Under the pieces are notes generated by a model. That model searched no databases, had not been told where the DNA came from, and worked only from the letters and a program-made list of their open reading frames with translations. DNA of 64,000 nucleotides from Nocardia concava NBRC 100430 (GTDB taxonomy: Bacteria; Actinomycetota; Actinomycetes; Mycobacteriales; Mycobacteriaceae), in assembly GCF_000308815.1 (NCBI RefSeq), contig NZ_BAFX01000010.1, positions 21,976-85,975 of the forward strand, in the 5' to 3' direction. Position numbers and translations under genes: made by a program. Shown in pieces: positions 9,526 through 18,255 of the stretch (positions are counted from its first letter, which is position 1; each line of letters opens with the position of its first letter).

Positions 9526-9730
9526 GCCGGGTCTCCTCCGTTGGTCGGTGATGTCCGCGCGAGCGGTCGGTATCGCGACTCGAGATCGGCGCGATCACCG
9601 TTGTGCGTTGGACGCACCGGATCGCCGGGATCGATGCTCGATTCGAGCAAATCGCTCGATCCCGGTGAGAGTGACATCCGGCAAGGAAGCCGCTGAACCT
9701 CTCCCTTCCTCCACTGGATGAGAGAAGCTG
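9526..9730 (+). promoter_or_regulatory. Intergenic leader of the surface-protein/sortase pair
   Basis: A 205-bp gap between the histidine kinase and the repeat-protein gene. It contains short inverted repeats around 9640-9665 (GCTCGATTCGAGC-like). I checked by eye for conserved c-di-AMP riboswitch elements and did not see them. The promoter cannot be placed. Confidence 0.3.
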
Positions 9731-10747
9731 ATGCAGACCACGATCGCCAAGCACCGCAAGGCAACTCACGGCACCCGGATCCTGTTGGGCGAACTGGCGG
9801 CGGTCACCACCCTGACCGTCCTCGGCGCGCCCGCCGCCCTCGCGGACGTGGCTATCGACACCGGCTCCGCCGGACTCGGAGCGGCGGTTTCCGCCGACAC
9901 CGGCAGCGACACCGGACTCGCGCTCGGCCTCGGCACCGGCAGCGCCAACGCCCTGGACTCGGGCAGTGCGGGAGCCCTGGGCGCCGGAACCGACTTGGCG
10001 CTCGGCAGCGCCAACGCCCTCGACGCGGGCAGTGCGGCCGCCCTGGGCGCCGGGAGCGAGGCGGGCACCGAACTGGCCCTCGGTAGCGCCGACTCCGGCA
10101 GTGCCGCGGCCGCGGGGGCGGACTCCGGCAGCGCAGCGGCTTTGGGCAGCGCCGGGGAGGCCGGACTGGACGCGGGCAGCGCTGCAGCGGGGGGTCTCGC
10201 CACCGGCAGCGCGGAGGCGTTGGGCAGCGCGGGAGCGGGAGCCGCCGGACTTGGTCTCGGCAGCGCGGTCGGCAGTGCGGCAGTCGGTAGTGCGGCCGTC
10301 GGCAGCGCCGCGGTGGGCAGCGCCGCGGTGGGCAGCGCCGCGGTGGGCAGCGCGGCACTCGGCAGCGCGGCGGCGGGTGGGGCGGTTGCGGCCGGAATCG
10401 GTTCCGGCGCAATACCGTTGGGCGTCGGCGCACTGACCGTCGCCCGGCCCGGCACGCATCCGGGAGTGGCAGCCGCACCCGGCCGGGATGGCGCGAACCC
10501 CGCCGGCGCCGCTGCGGGCATCTCCGATGGGATGGACAGTGCTGAGGTGACGGCCGGTGCGGACGGTCTCGACTCGCGGTGGCCCGGGTCCCACTACCCG
10601 ATTCCGACCGGTCACCCCGAAACAGGTGACGGTGGCTTGATCACCTCGGACCGCTCCCTGCTCGGCATGTTCGGACTGCTGACGATGATCGGCGCGGGCT
10701 TCCTCGTCTCCCGTCGTCCGAACCACGCATCGGACGCGGCGCGGTGA
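9731..10747 (+). CDS. Secreted Ala/Gly/Ser repeat protein with sortase-type C-terminus (HPETG)
   Basis: A 338-residue exported protein. The signal peptide is about 1-38, with probable cleavage after ALA in PAALADVAI. A long low-complexity region follows (about 40-225), rich in GSA and GSAAVG units. The C-terminus has sorting-signal order: HPETG at 295-299, hydrophobic segment 310-326, and RR at 328-329. The first residue of the canonical LPxTG is His here, so the motif is atypical. The stop overlaps the GTG of a sortase gene, which strongly suggests this is its dedicated substrate. The function is unknown; a wall-anchored stalk or shield is inferred. Confidence 0.75.
   Translation: MQTTIAKHRKATHGTRILLGELAAVTTLTVLGAPAALADVAIDTGSAGLGAAVSADTGSDTGLALGLGTGSANALDSGSAGALGAGTDLALGSANALDAGSAAALGAGSEAGTELALGSADSGSAAAAGADSGSAAALGSAGEAGLDAGSAAAGGLATGSAEALGSAGAGAAGLGLGSAVGSAAVGSAAVGSAAVGSAAVGSAAVGSAALGSAAAGGAVAAGIGSGAIPLGVGALTVARPGTHPGVAAAPGRDGANPAGAAAGISDGMDSAEVTAGADGLDSRWPGSHYPIPTGHPETGDGGLITSDRSLLGMFGLLTMIGAGFLVSRRPNHASDAAR
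10271..10375 (+). repeat. 15-bp tandem repeat encoding GSAAV pentapeptides
   Basis: Seven in-frame 15-bp units encode GSAAV or close variants. Units 10301-10315, 10316-10330 and 10331-10345 are identical. Repeat number is likely to vary between strains by slippage or recombination, changing protein length without a frameshift. Confidence 0.85.
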
Positions 10748-11397
10748 GCGGCGCACCTAGGCCGGGCACAGCGGAGACCGTCGCGGTGAATCTCCGACAC
10801 CGGATCGCCGTCCTACTGATCATCCTGGCCGGTGCGAGCGCCGTCGTCCTGATCATGGGAGGTCCCGGCCTCCGCCAGGTGCAGACCCCGCCCGCCCACG
10901 CCGACACCCGTCTGCAGGCTCCGGTCGTGGCCGCACCGGCGCTCTCCCACTCCGAGCCGCGAACCCTCATGATCCCGAAGCTCGGCCTGACCACCCCGCT
11001 CGACGTCATCGGCCTCAAATCCGATGGCACCGTGGATGATCCGGCGACCTTCACCCGCCCGTCCTGGTACCGCCCGGGTGCCGCGCCCGGAGACCGCGGC
11101 TCCGCGGTCATCCTCGGCCACGTCGATTCCTATCGCGGCCCAGCGGTCTTCTTCCGGCTCGGCGAGTTGACCGCGGGAGATCTGGTCGAGGTCGCCCGCA
11201 CCGACGGCAGCACCCTGCGTTTCCAGGTCGACCACACCACCACCGTGAGCAAGGACGATTTCCCGAATCAACAGGTCTACGGCGACCACGGTGACGCCGA
11301 ACTGCAACTCGTCACCTGCGGCGGCAGTTTCGACACCGCCACCCGCAGCTACCGATCGAATGTGATCGTCTACACAAAACTGGTAGGCAGCTATTGA
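10744..11397 (+). CDS. Class E/F-like sortase transpeptidase
   Basis: A 217-residue membrane-anchored sortase. There is one N-terminal transmembrane segment (about 20-40), then a sortase barrel with catalytic His126 in VILGHVDSY, Cys192 in LQLVTCGGSF and Arg204 in RSYRSNVIVY. Size and motifs fit the compact actinobacterial class E/F enzymes. It starts at GTG, overlapping the stop of the repeat protein (GTGA), so the two are probably made together. It would cleave the sorting motif and attach the substrate to peptidoglycan. Specificity for a His-Pro-Glu-Thr-Gly motif would be unusual. Confidence 0.85.
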   Translation: MSGAPRPGTAETVAVNLRHRIAVLLIILAGASAVVLIMGGPGLRQVQTPPAHADTRLQAPVVAAPALSHSEPRTLMIPKLGLTTPLDVIGLKSDGTVDDPATFTRPSWYRPGAAPGDRGSAVILGHVDSYRGPAVFFRLGELTAGDLVEVARTDGSTLRFQVDHTTTVSKDDFPNQQVYGDHGDAELQLVTCGGSFDTATRSYRSNVIVYTKLVGSY

Positions 11398-11408
11398 GGT
11401 GCAGCCCG

Positions 11409-12359
11409 ATGAAATGGCACATTGATCCGATGGAATTGCGGCAATTGGAATATTTTGTCGCAGTGGCGCAGGAACTCAGTTTCTCGCGCGGCGCGGCACG
11501 CGTGCATGTAGTGCAATCGGCGGTGTCCTCGGCCATCGCGAAACTCGAACGCGAACTCGGCGTCCAATTGTTCGACCGCACCCCACCGGCGGTCGTACTG
11601 ACACCGGCGGGCACGGCCTTGCTGGCCGAGGCCAACGCCACTCTCGACGCAGCGCAGCGAGCCCGGGAGGTCACCGCACAATTCACGACGAACCCTTCCG
11701 GCACAGTCGAATTGCACATCCACGAGGGATGCTCCCGCATTCTGGACCTGCCCACCTTCATCACCCGCTTTCGCGACGAGCATCCTCTGATCAAGGTCCG
11801 CGTGAAAACCGGTCTCTCCGTGGCCATCGCCCGGTCGATCGCCGAGAAGTCCGCCGAAGTCGGGCTGATCGCGCCGCCGCCGCAGCCGCCGCCGGGAATC
11901 CGGCTGCGCAACATTCACCATGAACCGCTGGTGCTGGTCTGCGCGCCCGACCATCCGCTGGCGAGCCGCGATCACGTGGCCGTCGCCGACCTGGCCGACC
12001 AGACGTTGATCCTCCACGATCCGGAGAGCAGCCTGCGCCAGATCGTCGACCTCGCACTCGACGCCGCCGGTATCAGCCCGGCCGATCCCTACGAGGTCGA
12101 CTCGCTGAACACCACCATGGATCTCGCCCGCACGGGAGCGGGCGTCACTCTGCTCCCGGCCGTGGCCGCCGCCTGGCACCCGGACCTGACAGCGATCCCC
12201 GTGGCCCCACCCCTGTACTGGGACATCGCACTGGCCACGCCCGACGGCCGACTCTCCCCGCCCGCCGCGGCCCTCGCCAAGGCGCTCACCACGATCGACG
12301 GCGGCGCACTCACCCTTGGCCGCGAGCCCGGCCTCCCAGCACACGCTGCAGCAGGATGA
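11409..12359 (+). CDS. LysR-family transcriptional regulator
   Basis: A 316-residue LTTR. The N-terminal winged helix has MELRQLEYFVAVAQELSFSR and the recognition region QSAVSSAIAKLERELGVQLFDR; the C-terminal periplasmic-binding-like effector domain includes PDHPLA and GAGVTLLPA. ATG 11409 has GAGGTG upstream at 11396; ATG 11430 would give the common MELRQL start but lacks a ribosome site. It lies 11 bp after the sortase and may share its transcript. The 3' end overlaps the convergent yjfF gene by 50 bp. Targets are unknown. Confidence 0.85.
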   Translation: MKWHIDPMELRQLEYFVAVAQELSFSRGAARVHVVQSAVSSAIAKLERELGVQLFDRTPPAVVLTPAGTALLAEANATLDAAQRAREVTAQFTTNPSGTVELHIHEGCSRILDLPTFITRFRDEHPLIKVRVKTGLSVAIARSIAEKSAEVGLIAPPPQPPPGIRLRNIHHEPLVLVCAPDHPLASRDHVAVADLADQTLILHDPESSLRQIVDLALDAAGISPADPYEVDSLNTTMDLARTGAGVTLLPAVAAAWHPDLTAIPVAPPLYWDIALATPDGRLSPPAAALAKALTTIDGGALTLGREPGLPAHAAAG

Positions 12360-13329
12360 ACACCAGCAGCAGGGCGCCGATGACGATCTTGGTCCACCAG
12401 GAGCTCAGGGTGCCTTGGAAACTGATGATGGTTTGGATGACGCCGAGGGTGAGGACGCCGAGGACCGAGCCGAGGACGAAGCCGCTGCCGCCGGAGAGCA
12501 GGGTGCCGCCGATGACGACGGCGGCGATGGCGTCGAGTTCCATGCCGACCGCGTGCAGGCTCCAGCCCGAGAGGGTGTAGAAGGTGAACAATATGCCGCC
12601 CAGGGCCGAGCAGGCGCCGCTGATGGCGTAGGCGGCGATCTTGGTGCGCGCCACGGGAAGTCCCATCATGACCGCGGACTGCTCGTTGCCGCCGAGGGCG
12701 TAGACGGTGCGGCCCAGGCGGGTGTAGTGCAGCACCACGAAGGCGGCCGCGACCACCGCGAGCGCCACCAGCATGCCCACCGACACGAAGACGCTGGAGC
12801 CCAGGTGAATTCGCTGCTGGGCCAGGTGGGTGTAGGTGGGGTCGGTGATGGTGATCGAGTCGGTGCTGATCACATACGACAGCCCGCGGGCGAGGAACAT
12901 GCCCGCCAGGGTGACGATGAACGGCTGGATCTCGAAGTAATGGATCACCGCGCCCATGCCCGCGCCGAAGACGGTGCCGCCCACCAGGATCAGCACCATG
13001 ACCACCGGCGCGGGCCAGTGGTGCACGGTGACCAGCCACGCCGAGATCACCGTGCTCACCGCCAGGACCGCGCCGACGGACAGGTCGATGCCGCCGGTGA
13101 GGATCACGAAGGTCATGCCGACGGCCAGCACCAGCAGAAAGGCGTTGTCGATGAACAGGTTCACGAAGACCTGCGGATAGCCGAACGCCGGGTAGCGGGC
13201 CACCCCGATGCCGTACATGACCACGAACAGCACGGCGGTGACCAGCACCGGTGTGTAGCGTTCGCCGTGCAGCACAACATTTTTCAGCGCCGCGACCGGA
13301 CCGGCCGCCGTTGTGACGGGTGCGCTCAT
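12310..13329 (-). CDS. yjfF: Galactofuranose-type ABC transporter permease YjfF
   Basis: A 339-residue polytopic permease of the ribose/galactose (BPD_transp_2) family. It has many hydrophobic helices and the family motif GGIDLSVGAVLA near residue 70, plus VIGGTLLSGGSG. It is the last gene of ytfQ-ytfR-ytfT-yjfF, the same order as the Escherichia coli galactofuranose system. The start overlaps the ytfT stop (ATGA). It pairs with YtfT to form the membrane channel. Its 3' end overlaps the convergent LysR gene. Confidence 0.85.
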   Translation of the reverse strand: MSAPVTTAAGPVAALKNVVLHGERYTPVLVTAVLFVVMYGIGVARYPAFGYPQVFVNLFIDNAFLLVLAVGMTFVILTGGIDLSVGAVLAVSTVISAWLVTVHHWPAPVVMVLILVGGTVFGAGMGAVIHYFEIQPFIVTLAGMFLARGLSYVISTDSITITDPTYTHLAQQRIHLGSSVFVSVGMLVALAVVAAAFVVLHYTRLGRTVYALGGNEQSAVMMGLPVARTKIAAYAISGACSALGGILFTFYTLSGWSLHAVGMELDAIAAVVIGGTLLSGGSGFVLGSVLGVLTLGVIQTIISFQGTLSSWWTKIVIGALLLVFILLQRVLGGRARGQG

Positions 13330-14420
13330 CGATGAATCGCCTCCTGCTCGCTGGGAGTGGCAGCCGCCGCGCCGCCGTCGGCTTCGGTCACGGCCGCTGC
13401 CGTATCCCGCCGCTCGGATCGACCGCGGAACACCTTGGCCCGGAACACCGGTGACTGCACCAGGCACACGGCGATCACGACCAGCGCCTTGAACAGCAGC
13501 GTGGTCTCCGGCGGTACGCCGATGGTGTAGATGGTGGTGGTCAGCGTCTGAATCACCAACGCGCCCAGCACCGTTCCGCCGAGATGGAACCGGCCGCCGG
13601 TGAGCGCCGTGCCGCCGAGTACGACGGCGAGGATGGCGTCGAGTTCGATCCACAGTCCGGCATTGTTGCTGTCGGCGGCGGAGACATTGGAGCTGATCAT
13701 GAGCCCGGCCACCGCCGCGCAGCAGGCGCACACCACGTACACGCCGGTGATCAGCCCGCCCGCCCGGATGCCCACCAGCCGTGAGGCTTCGGCATTGCCG
13801 CCGACCGATTCCAGCAGCAGCCCCAGCGCGGTGCGCCGCAACAACAGCGCCACCCCCACCGTCACCCCCGCCGCGATCAGCACGGGCACCGGCACGCCGA
13901 GCAGGAAGCCGCCGCCGATCACGTGGTACGGGCTGCTGTTGACGGTGATGATCTGCCCTTGAGTGAGCAGCTGGGCCAGCCCGCGCCCTGCGACCATGAG
14001 GATCAGCGTCGCCACGATCGGCTGAATACGCAGGCGCGACACCAGGATTCCGTTCCACAGCCCCAGCGCCGCGGCCACGACGACGGCCACTCCGACCGCC
14101 GCGAGGACGCCGCCCAGCGCGCTCGGATCGCTCAACTTCTGGATGCGCAGGCAGGCCAGCGCCCCGGCGATGGCGACCACCGCGCCCACCGACAGGTCGA
14201 TGCCCCGGGTGGCGATGACCAGGGTCATGCCCACCGAGATCAGCACCAGCGGAGCGCCGTAGCGCAGGATGTCGATCGGGCCGCCGTAGAGGTGACCGTC
14301 CTGGATGCGGATCGCCAGGAATCCGGGCGTGTGCACGACGTCCACGGCCAGCAGCGCCACCAGCGCGAGCACCGGCCACACCAGCCGGTGCCGCATCAGT
14401 TCGGAGATCCTGGCTTTCAT
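13326..14420 (-). CDS. ytfT: Galactofuranose-type ABC transporter permease YtfT
   Basis: A 364-residue inner-membrane permease, BPD_transp_2 family. TM1 is near 12-30; the family signature ATRGIDLSVGAVVAIAG is near 70-87 and VLGGTALTGGRF is near 265. The C-terminus ends in a charged, Ala-rich tail of about 45 residues not usual for the family. It overlaps ytfR upstream and yjfF downstream by 4 bp each, so translation is probably coupled along the operon. Confidence 0.85.
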   Translation of the reverse strand: MKARISELMRHRLVWPVLALVALLAVDVVHTPGFLAIRIQDGHLYGGPIDILRYGAPLVLISVGMTLVIATRGIDLSVGAVVAIAGALACLRIQKLSDPSALGGVLAAVGVAVVVAAALGLWNGILVSRLRIQPIVATLILMVAGRGLAQLLTQGQIITVNSSPYHVIGGGFLLGVPVPVLIAAGVTVGVALLLRRTALGLLLESVGGNAEASRLVGIRAGGLITGVYVVCACCAAVAGLMISSNVSAADSNNAGLWIELDAILAVVLGGTALTGGRFHLGGTVLGALVIQTLTTTIYTIGVPPETTLLFKALVVIAVCLVQSPVFRAKVFRGRSERRDTAAAVTEADGGAAAATPSEQEAIHR

Positions 14421-15967
14421 GAAACCGCCCCGCTGGCAATGGTTTCCATGAGCCGATCCATGGTCAGCGTCTCGTCATTGCTCAGTTCGGCGACCAGTTG
14501 CCGATCGCGCAGCACCTCGACCTTGTGCGACAACCGCAGCACCTCTTCCAGTTCGGCGGAAACGAACACCACCGCCATCCCCTCCTCCGACAGTGACAGC
14601 ACCAGCCGCTGGATCTCGGCCTTGGCCCCGATATCGATGCCGCGGGTGGGCTCGTCGAGGATCAGCAGCCGCGGCTGGGTGACCAGCCACCGCGCCAGCA
14701 GCACCTTCTGCTGATTCCCGCCCGACAGCGCCTTGACCGGCAGGGTCGGGTCCGCGGGCGTGATTCGCAGGGCGGCAATGTATTTCGATACCCATTCGGC
14801 CCGTTTGCGGGCCGGTATGCGACGCGCCCAGCCCCGGGCGGCCTGCGCGGCGAGCAGGATGTTCTCGGCCACCGAGAGCTCGAGGATCAACCCCTGGGTC
14901 TTGCGATCCTCGGGACAGTAGGCCAGCCCCTGCGCGACCGCGGCGCGCGGCGACCGCAGCGGGCCGCTCGCAGCGTCACCGGTGACAGCGACGTCGCCGG
15001 TGACAGCGCGATCGGCCCCGAACAGCAGCCGCACCGTCTCGGTGCGCCCGGACCCGAGCAGCCCGGCCAGGCCGACCACCTCGCCCCCGTGCACCGTCAA
15101 ATCGAAGGGGGCGACCGAGTTTCGCCGCCCGCTCACGCCGGTGGCGGTGAGCACCGGCACCGGATCCCCGGTCCGGGCGCGCGGCACGTCGTGCTGGGCG
15201 CTCTCCCGCTCGATCTGTTCGAGGGTTCCGGCCGCATTGCCGAGCATGTGCCCCACGAGGGTCTTGTGGGTCAGCTCCGCCACCGGGTACTCCCCGACCA
15301 GAGTCCCGTTGCGCAGCACCGTAGCCCGGTCACACAGCGCGAAGATCTGATCCAGGAAGTGGGTGACGAACAGGATCGCGACCCCCTCCCCGGCCAGCCG
15401 CCGCATGAGCTCGAACAGCCGGCTCGCCTCACCCGCGTCCAGCGACGACGTGGGCTCGTCGAGCACCAGCACCCGCGCCTCGAGGTCGACGGCCCGCACG
15501 ATGGCGATGAGCTGTTGCACCGCAAGCGAATACGAGCCCAGCGGCGCGCTCACATCCACGTCCAGCCCCATCCGGGCGACCAGTGCCACGGCGGCCTTGC
15601 GCATGGCGTCGAAGCGCACCAGTCCGGCCCGGCGCGGCTCCCGGCCGATGTAGATGTTCTCCGCGACCGAGAGGTTCGGGCACAGGTTCACTTCCTGGTA
15701 GACGGTGCTCACCCCGGCGCGCTGGGCCTGCTGCGGCCCGGTGAAGCGCACCGGCTCCCCGCCGAGCCGGATGGTCCCGGCATCGGCGGGGTGAATCCCG
15801 GTGAGCACCTTGATGAGTGTGGATTTACCCGCGCCGTTCTCCCCGACCAGGGCGTGGATCTCCCCGGGGAACAGGCGCAGGTTCACCGCCGTCAGCGCGG
15901 TCACCGCGCCGAAGCGCTTGCCGATGCCGGTCATCGACAGCAGCGGCGCGGTGGTCGACGCGGACAT
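14417..15967 (-). CDS. ytfR: Galactofuranose-type ABC transporter ATPase YtfR
   Basis: A 516-residue duplicated ABC ATPase. The first half has Walker [10 protein letters not shown] and Walker B VLVLDEPTSSLD. The second half has the degenerate A-loop GLLGSGRTE, signature LSGGNQQK and Walker [13 protein letters not shown], the usual asymmetry of sugar importers (RbsA/MglA type). The start ATG 15967 overlaps the ytfQ stop (TGATG). It energises uptake by YtfT/YjfF. Confidence 0.88.
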   Translation of the reverse strand: MSASTTAPLLSMTGIGKRFGAVTALTAVNLRLFPGEIHALVGENGAGKSTLIKVLTGIHPADAGTIRLGGEPVRFTGPQQAQRAGVSTVYQEVNLCPNLSVAENIYIGREPRRAGLVRFDAMRKAAVALVARMGLDVDVSAPLGSYSLAVQQLIAIVRAVDLEARVLVLDEPTSSLDAGEASRLFELMRRLAGEGVAILFVTHFLDQIFALCDRATVLRNGTLVGEYPVAELTHKTLVGHMLGNAAGTLEQIERESAQHDVPRARTGDPVPVLTATGVSGRRNSVAPFDLTVHGGEVVGLAGLLGSGRTETVRLLFGADRAVTGDVAVTGDAASGPLRSPRAAVAQGLAYCPEDRKTQGLILELSVAENILLAAQAARGWARRIPARKRAEWVSKYIAALRITPADPTLPVKALSGGNQQKVLLARWLVTQPRLLILDEPTRGIDIGAKAEIQRLVLSLSEEGMAVVFVSAELEEVLRLSHKVEVLRDRQLVAELSNDETLTMDRLMETIASGAVS

Positions 15968-16926
15968 CAGTACTTCCGGCTGGGCAGGGCCGCCGCGGCC
16001 TGTTCCGGGGTGAAGGCGGTTTCGGTGGTGACGATGCGGTGGTCCACCGGCTGTCCCGCCTTGACCTTCTTGACCAGCTCCATCAATTGAGGTCCGAGCA
16101 GCGGATTGCATTCCACGACATAGTTTTCCTTGCCGTCGACCAGGGCCTGCAGCGCGTCGTGCACGCCGTCGATGGACACGATCTTAATGTCCTTGCCGGG
16201 CTTGAGACCGGCCTCCTCGATGGCCTGGATCGCGCCGAGCGCCATATCGTCGTTGTGCGCGAACAGCAGATCGATCTTCTGGTGCGAGGCCAGGAACGCC
16301 TGCATGACCTCCTTGCCCTTGGCGCGGGTGAAGTCACCGGTCTGCGAGACGACGATCTTGAACTTGGGATCCGCCGCGATCAGATCCGCGAACCCCTTCT
16401 TGCGGTCGATGGCCGGGGCCGACCCCGTGGTGCCCTGCAACTCGGCGATGTTAACGGTCTCATTCGACCCCTTGTAGGTATCGATCACCCACTGCGCGGC
16501 CTTCTTTCCCTCCTCGACGAAGTCCGAGCCCAGGAAGGTGGCGTACAGCGTGGGATCCTTCGAATCCACGGCGCGATCGGTGAGGATGACCGGGATCTTG
16601 GCGTCCTTGGCCTCCTTCAGCACGGTGTCCCAGCCCGATTCGACCACCGGGGAGAACCCGATCACGTCCACCCGCTGCTGGATGAACGACCGGATCGCCT
16701 TGATCTGGTTTTCCTGTTTCTGTTGTGCATCAGCGAATTTCAGGTTGATCCCGGCCTCTTTGGCCGAGTCCTGGACGGATTGGGTGTTGGCGGTGCGCCA
16801 GCCGCTCTCCGCACCGACCTGCGAGAATCCGAGAGTGGTTCCACCACTTCCCGAATCGCTTCCGCAGCCGGCCGCGACAGCGGCGAGAGTGAGGGTGCTG
16901 GCGACGATGACAAGCCTCTTTAACAC
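15967..16926 (-). CDS. ytfQ: Galactofuranose-type substrate-binding lipoprotein YtfQ
   Basis: A 319-residue lipoprotein. The signal peptide has lipobox VAAGC (Cys21). The mature part contains LGFSQVGAESGWRTANTQS, FADAQQKQENQIKA, AIDRKKGFADLI and FAHNDDMALGAIQAI, very close by recollection to Escherichia coli YtfQ, which binds galactofuranose. The start is GTG 16926 with AAGGGAG upstream. Codon 2 is TTA, rare in this GC-rich DNA and a possible bldA-type control point. A LacI-type operator lies at 16975-16988, just upstream. Substrate identity in this organism is inferred. Confidence 0.88.
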   Translation of the reverse strand: MLKRLVIVASTLTLAAVAAGCGSDSGSGGTTLGFSQVGAESGWRTANTQSVQDSAKEAGINLKFADAQQKQENQIKAIRSFIQQRVDVIGFSPVVESGWDTVLKEAKDAKIPVILTDRAVDSKDPTLYATFLGSDFVEEGKKAAQWVIDTYKGSNETVNIAELQGTTGSAPAIDRKKGFADLIAADPKFKIVVSQTGDFTRAKGKEVMQAFLASHQKIDLLFAHNDDMALGAIQAIEEAGLKPGKDIKIVSIDGVHDALQALVDGKENYVVECNPLLGPQLMELVKKVKAGQPVDHRIVTTETAFTPEQAAAALPSRKY

Positions 16927-16974
16927 GAGCTCTCCCTTGGAGCGAACAGTTGAAGTGGGGGGAGGTCCTGATAG

Positions 16975-16988
16975 TGTTAACGCTCACA
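16975..16988. promoter_or_regulatory. LacI-family operator upstream of ytfQ and the lacI-type gene
   Basis: TGTTAACGCTCACA sits between the divergent ytfQ and LacI-type genes. The same TGTTAACG half-site recurs at 26081 (TGTTAACGCGCACA) and 26255. A pseudo-palindrome with a central CG is typical of LacI-family operators. Confidence 0.7.
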
Positions 16989-17082
16989 TTGATGGCGTCA
17001 AGGGTCGAATCGAACCCCGTACGCTGAATCAGTCGGGCGGAGACTCCCGGTCGGGACCAGGTTGCAGCCGAAAGGTGTGGAT

Positions 17083-18132
17083 GTGAGGGACAACGAGAAG
17101 GTTGCCGACGGTGCTGCCCCGCAGCCCGTCCGGCCCGCGGTCATGATCGATGTGGCCAAGCGGGCCGGGGTCTCGCATCAGACCGTGTCCCGGGTGCTCA
17201 ACGACAGTCCGCGGGTGCGGCCGGAGACGCGGGAGCGGGTGCTGCGGGCGGTCGAGGAGCTGGGTTACCGGCCCAATGCCATGGCTCGCGGGTTGGTGAG
17301 CCGGCGCTCGAAAGTGCTGGGGGTGGTCACTTTCGACACCGTCCTTTACGGCCCGGCATCGATGTTGCTGGGTATCGAGCGGGCGGCTCGGGCGGCTCGA
17401 TACGGGGTCAGCGTCGTGACCTTGCAGCGCGCCGATCGCGCCGAAGTGCTCGACGCCGTGGGGACATTGGCCGATCAGGGTGTGGACGGGGTCATCATCA
17501 TCGCCCCGTTGATGGTCGCGGCGGCGGCGCTGCACAGCCTGCCTCCCATGCTGCCCGCGGTCGCGGTGGAGGCCGGGCCGGATGCCGGATTGCCGTCGGC
17601 GTCGGTGGACCAGGTCGAGGGTGCGCGGCTGGCCGTGCGGCATCTGCTGGATCTGGGTCACGAAACGGTCTGGCACATTTCGGGTCCCAACGGCTGGCTG
17701 GAGTCCCGCGATCGTGTGGACGGGTGGCGGCAGACCCTGGAGGCCGCGGGCGCGACGGTGCCGCCCATCATCGCGGGCGACTGGAGTGCGCGTTCGGGCT
17801 ACGAGGCGGGCCCGGTGCTGGCCGCCCAGCCCGGGGTGACCGCGGTCTTCGCGGCCAATGACCAGATGGCGCTGGGGTTGCTGCGCGCCTTCACCGAACG
17901 CGGGTTGCGGGTGCCGGAGGACATTTCCGTGGTCGGCTTCGACGACATCCCCGAGGCCGCGTATCTGTCCCCGCCGTTGACCACGGTGCGCCAGGACTTC
18001 GACGAGGTCGGCCGCCAGAGCATGCGGCTGTTGCTGGGGCTCATCGAATCCGAGACCGCCTCCCCCGAATCCCCGCAGGTGATACCGACTCTGGTCATTC
18101 GCGACAGCACCGCGCCGCCGCGGGCGCGCTGA
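17083..18132 (+). CDS. LacI-family repressor of the arabinose/galactofuranose loci
   Basis: A 349-residue LacI-type repressor. The HTH is [19 protein letters not shown], followed by the hinge [14 protein letters not shown] and a periplasmic-binding-like effector domain (VVTFDT..., [20 protein letters not shown]). GTG 17083 is chosen because GAAAGG lies 8 nt upstream; a TTG at 17062 is the other option. It lies between the ytf operon (divergent) and the arabinose operon (convergent), and matching operators precede both, so it probably represses both and itself. The inducer may be L-arabinose or galactose, by inference. Confidence 0.85.
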   Translation: MRDNEKVADGAAPQPVRPAVMIDVAKRAGVSHQTVSRVLNDSPRVRPETRERVLRAVEELGYRPNAMARGLVSRRSKVLGVVTFDTVLYGPASMLLGIERAARAARYGVSVVTLQRADRAEVLDAVGTLADQGVDGVIIIAPLMVAAAALHSLPPMLPAVAVEAGPDAGLPSASVDQVEGARLAVRHLLDLGHETVWHISGPNGWLESRDRVDGWRQTLEAAGATVPPIIAGDWSARSGYEAGPVLAAQPGVTAVFAANDQMALGLLRAFTERGLRVPEDISVVGFDDIPEAAYLSPPLTTVRQDFDEVGRQSMRLLLGLIESETASPESPQVIPTLVIRDSTAPPRAR

Positions 18133-18175
18133 TCCCGGAGGCGGGATCGGCGTCGCCCGCGACGGCACGCGGGAT

Positions 18176-18223
18176 GCCGGAACCTCGGGGGCACCCGGGG
18201 ACTATTCGGACCGAGGTTCCGGC
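18176..18223. terminator. Bidirectional hairpin terminator candidate
   Basis: A perfect 13-bp inverted repeat, GCCGGAACCTCGG (18176-18188) and its complement (18211-18223) with a 22-nt loop, lies between the convergent LacI-type and mmsB genes. There is no U-run, as is common in actinomycetes. Confidence 0.7.
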
Positions 18224-18255
18224 GTACCGGAATACACCGCTGGATTCCGGCGGTC

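Noticed and set aside
9526..9730. c-di-AMP riboswitch before a wall-protein gene
   Set aside because: The conserved sequence blocks of that riboswitch are not visible.
10271..10375. Tandem repeats as a CRISPR array
   Set aside because: Units are 15 bp, in frame, without spacers; they encode a peptide repeat.
9731..10747. PE-PGRS-like protein
   Set aside because: It has a signal peptide and sorting signal, lacks the PE domain, and its repeats are Ser/Ala-based, not GGA/GGN.
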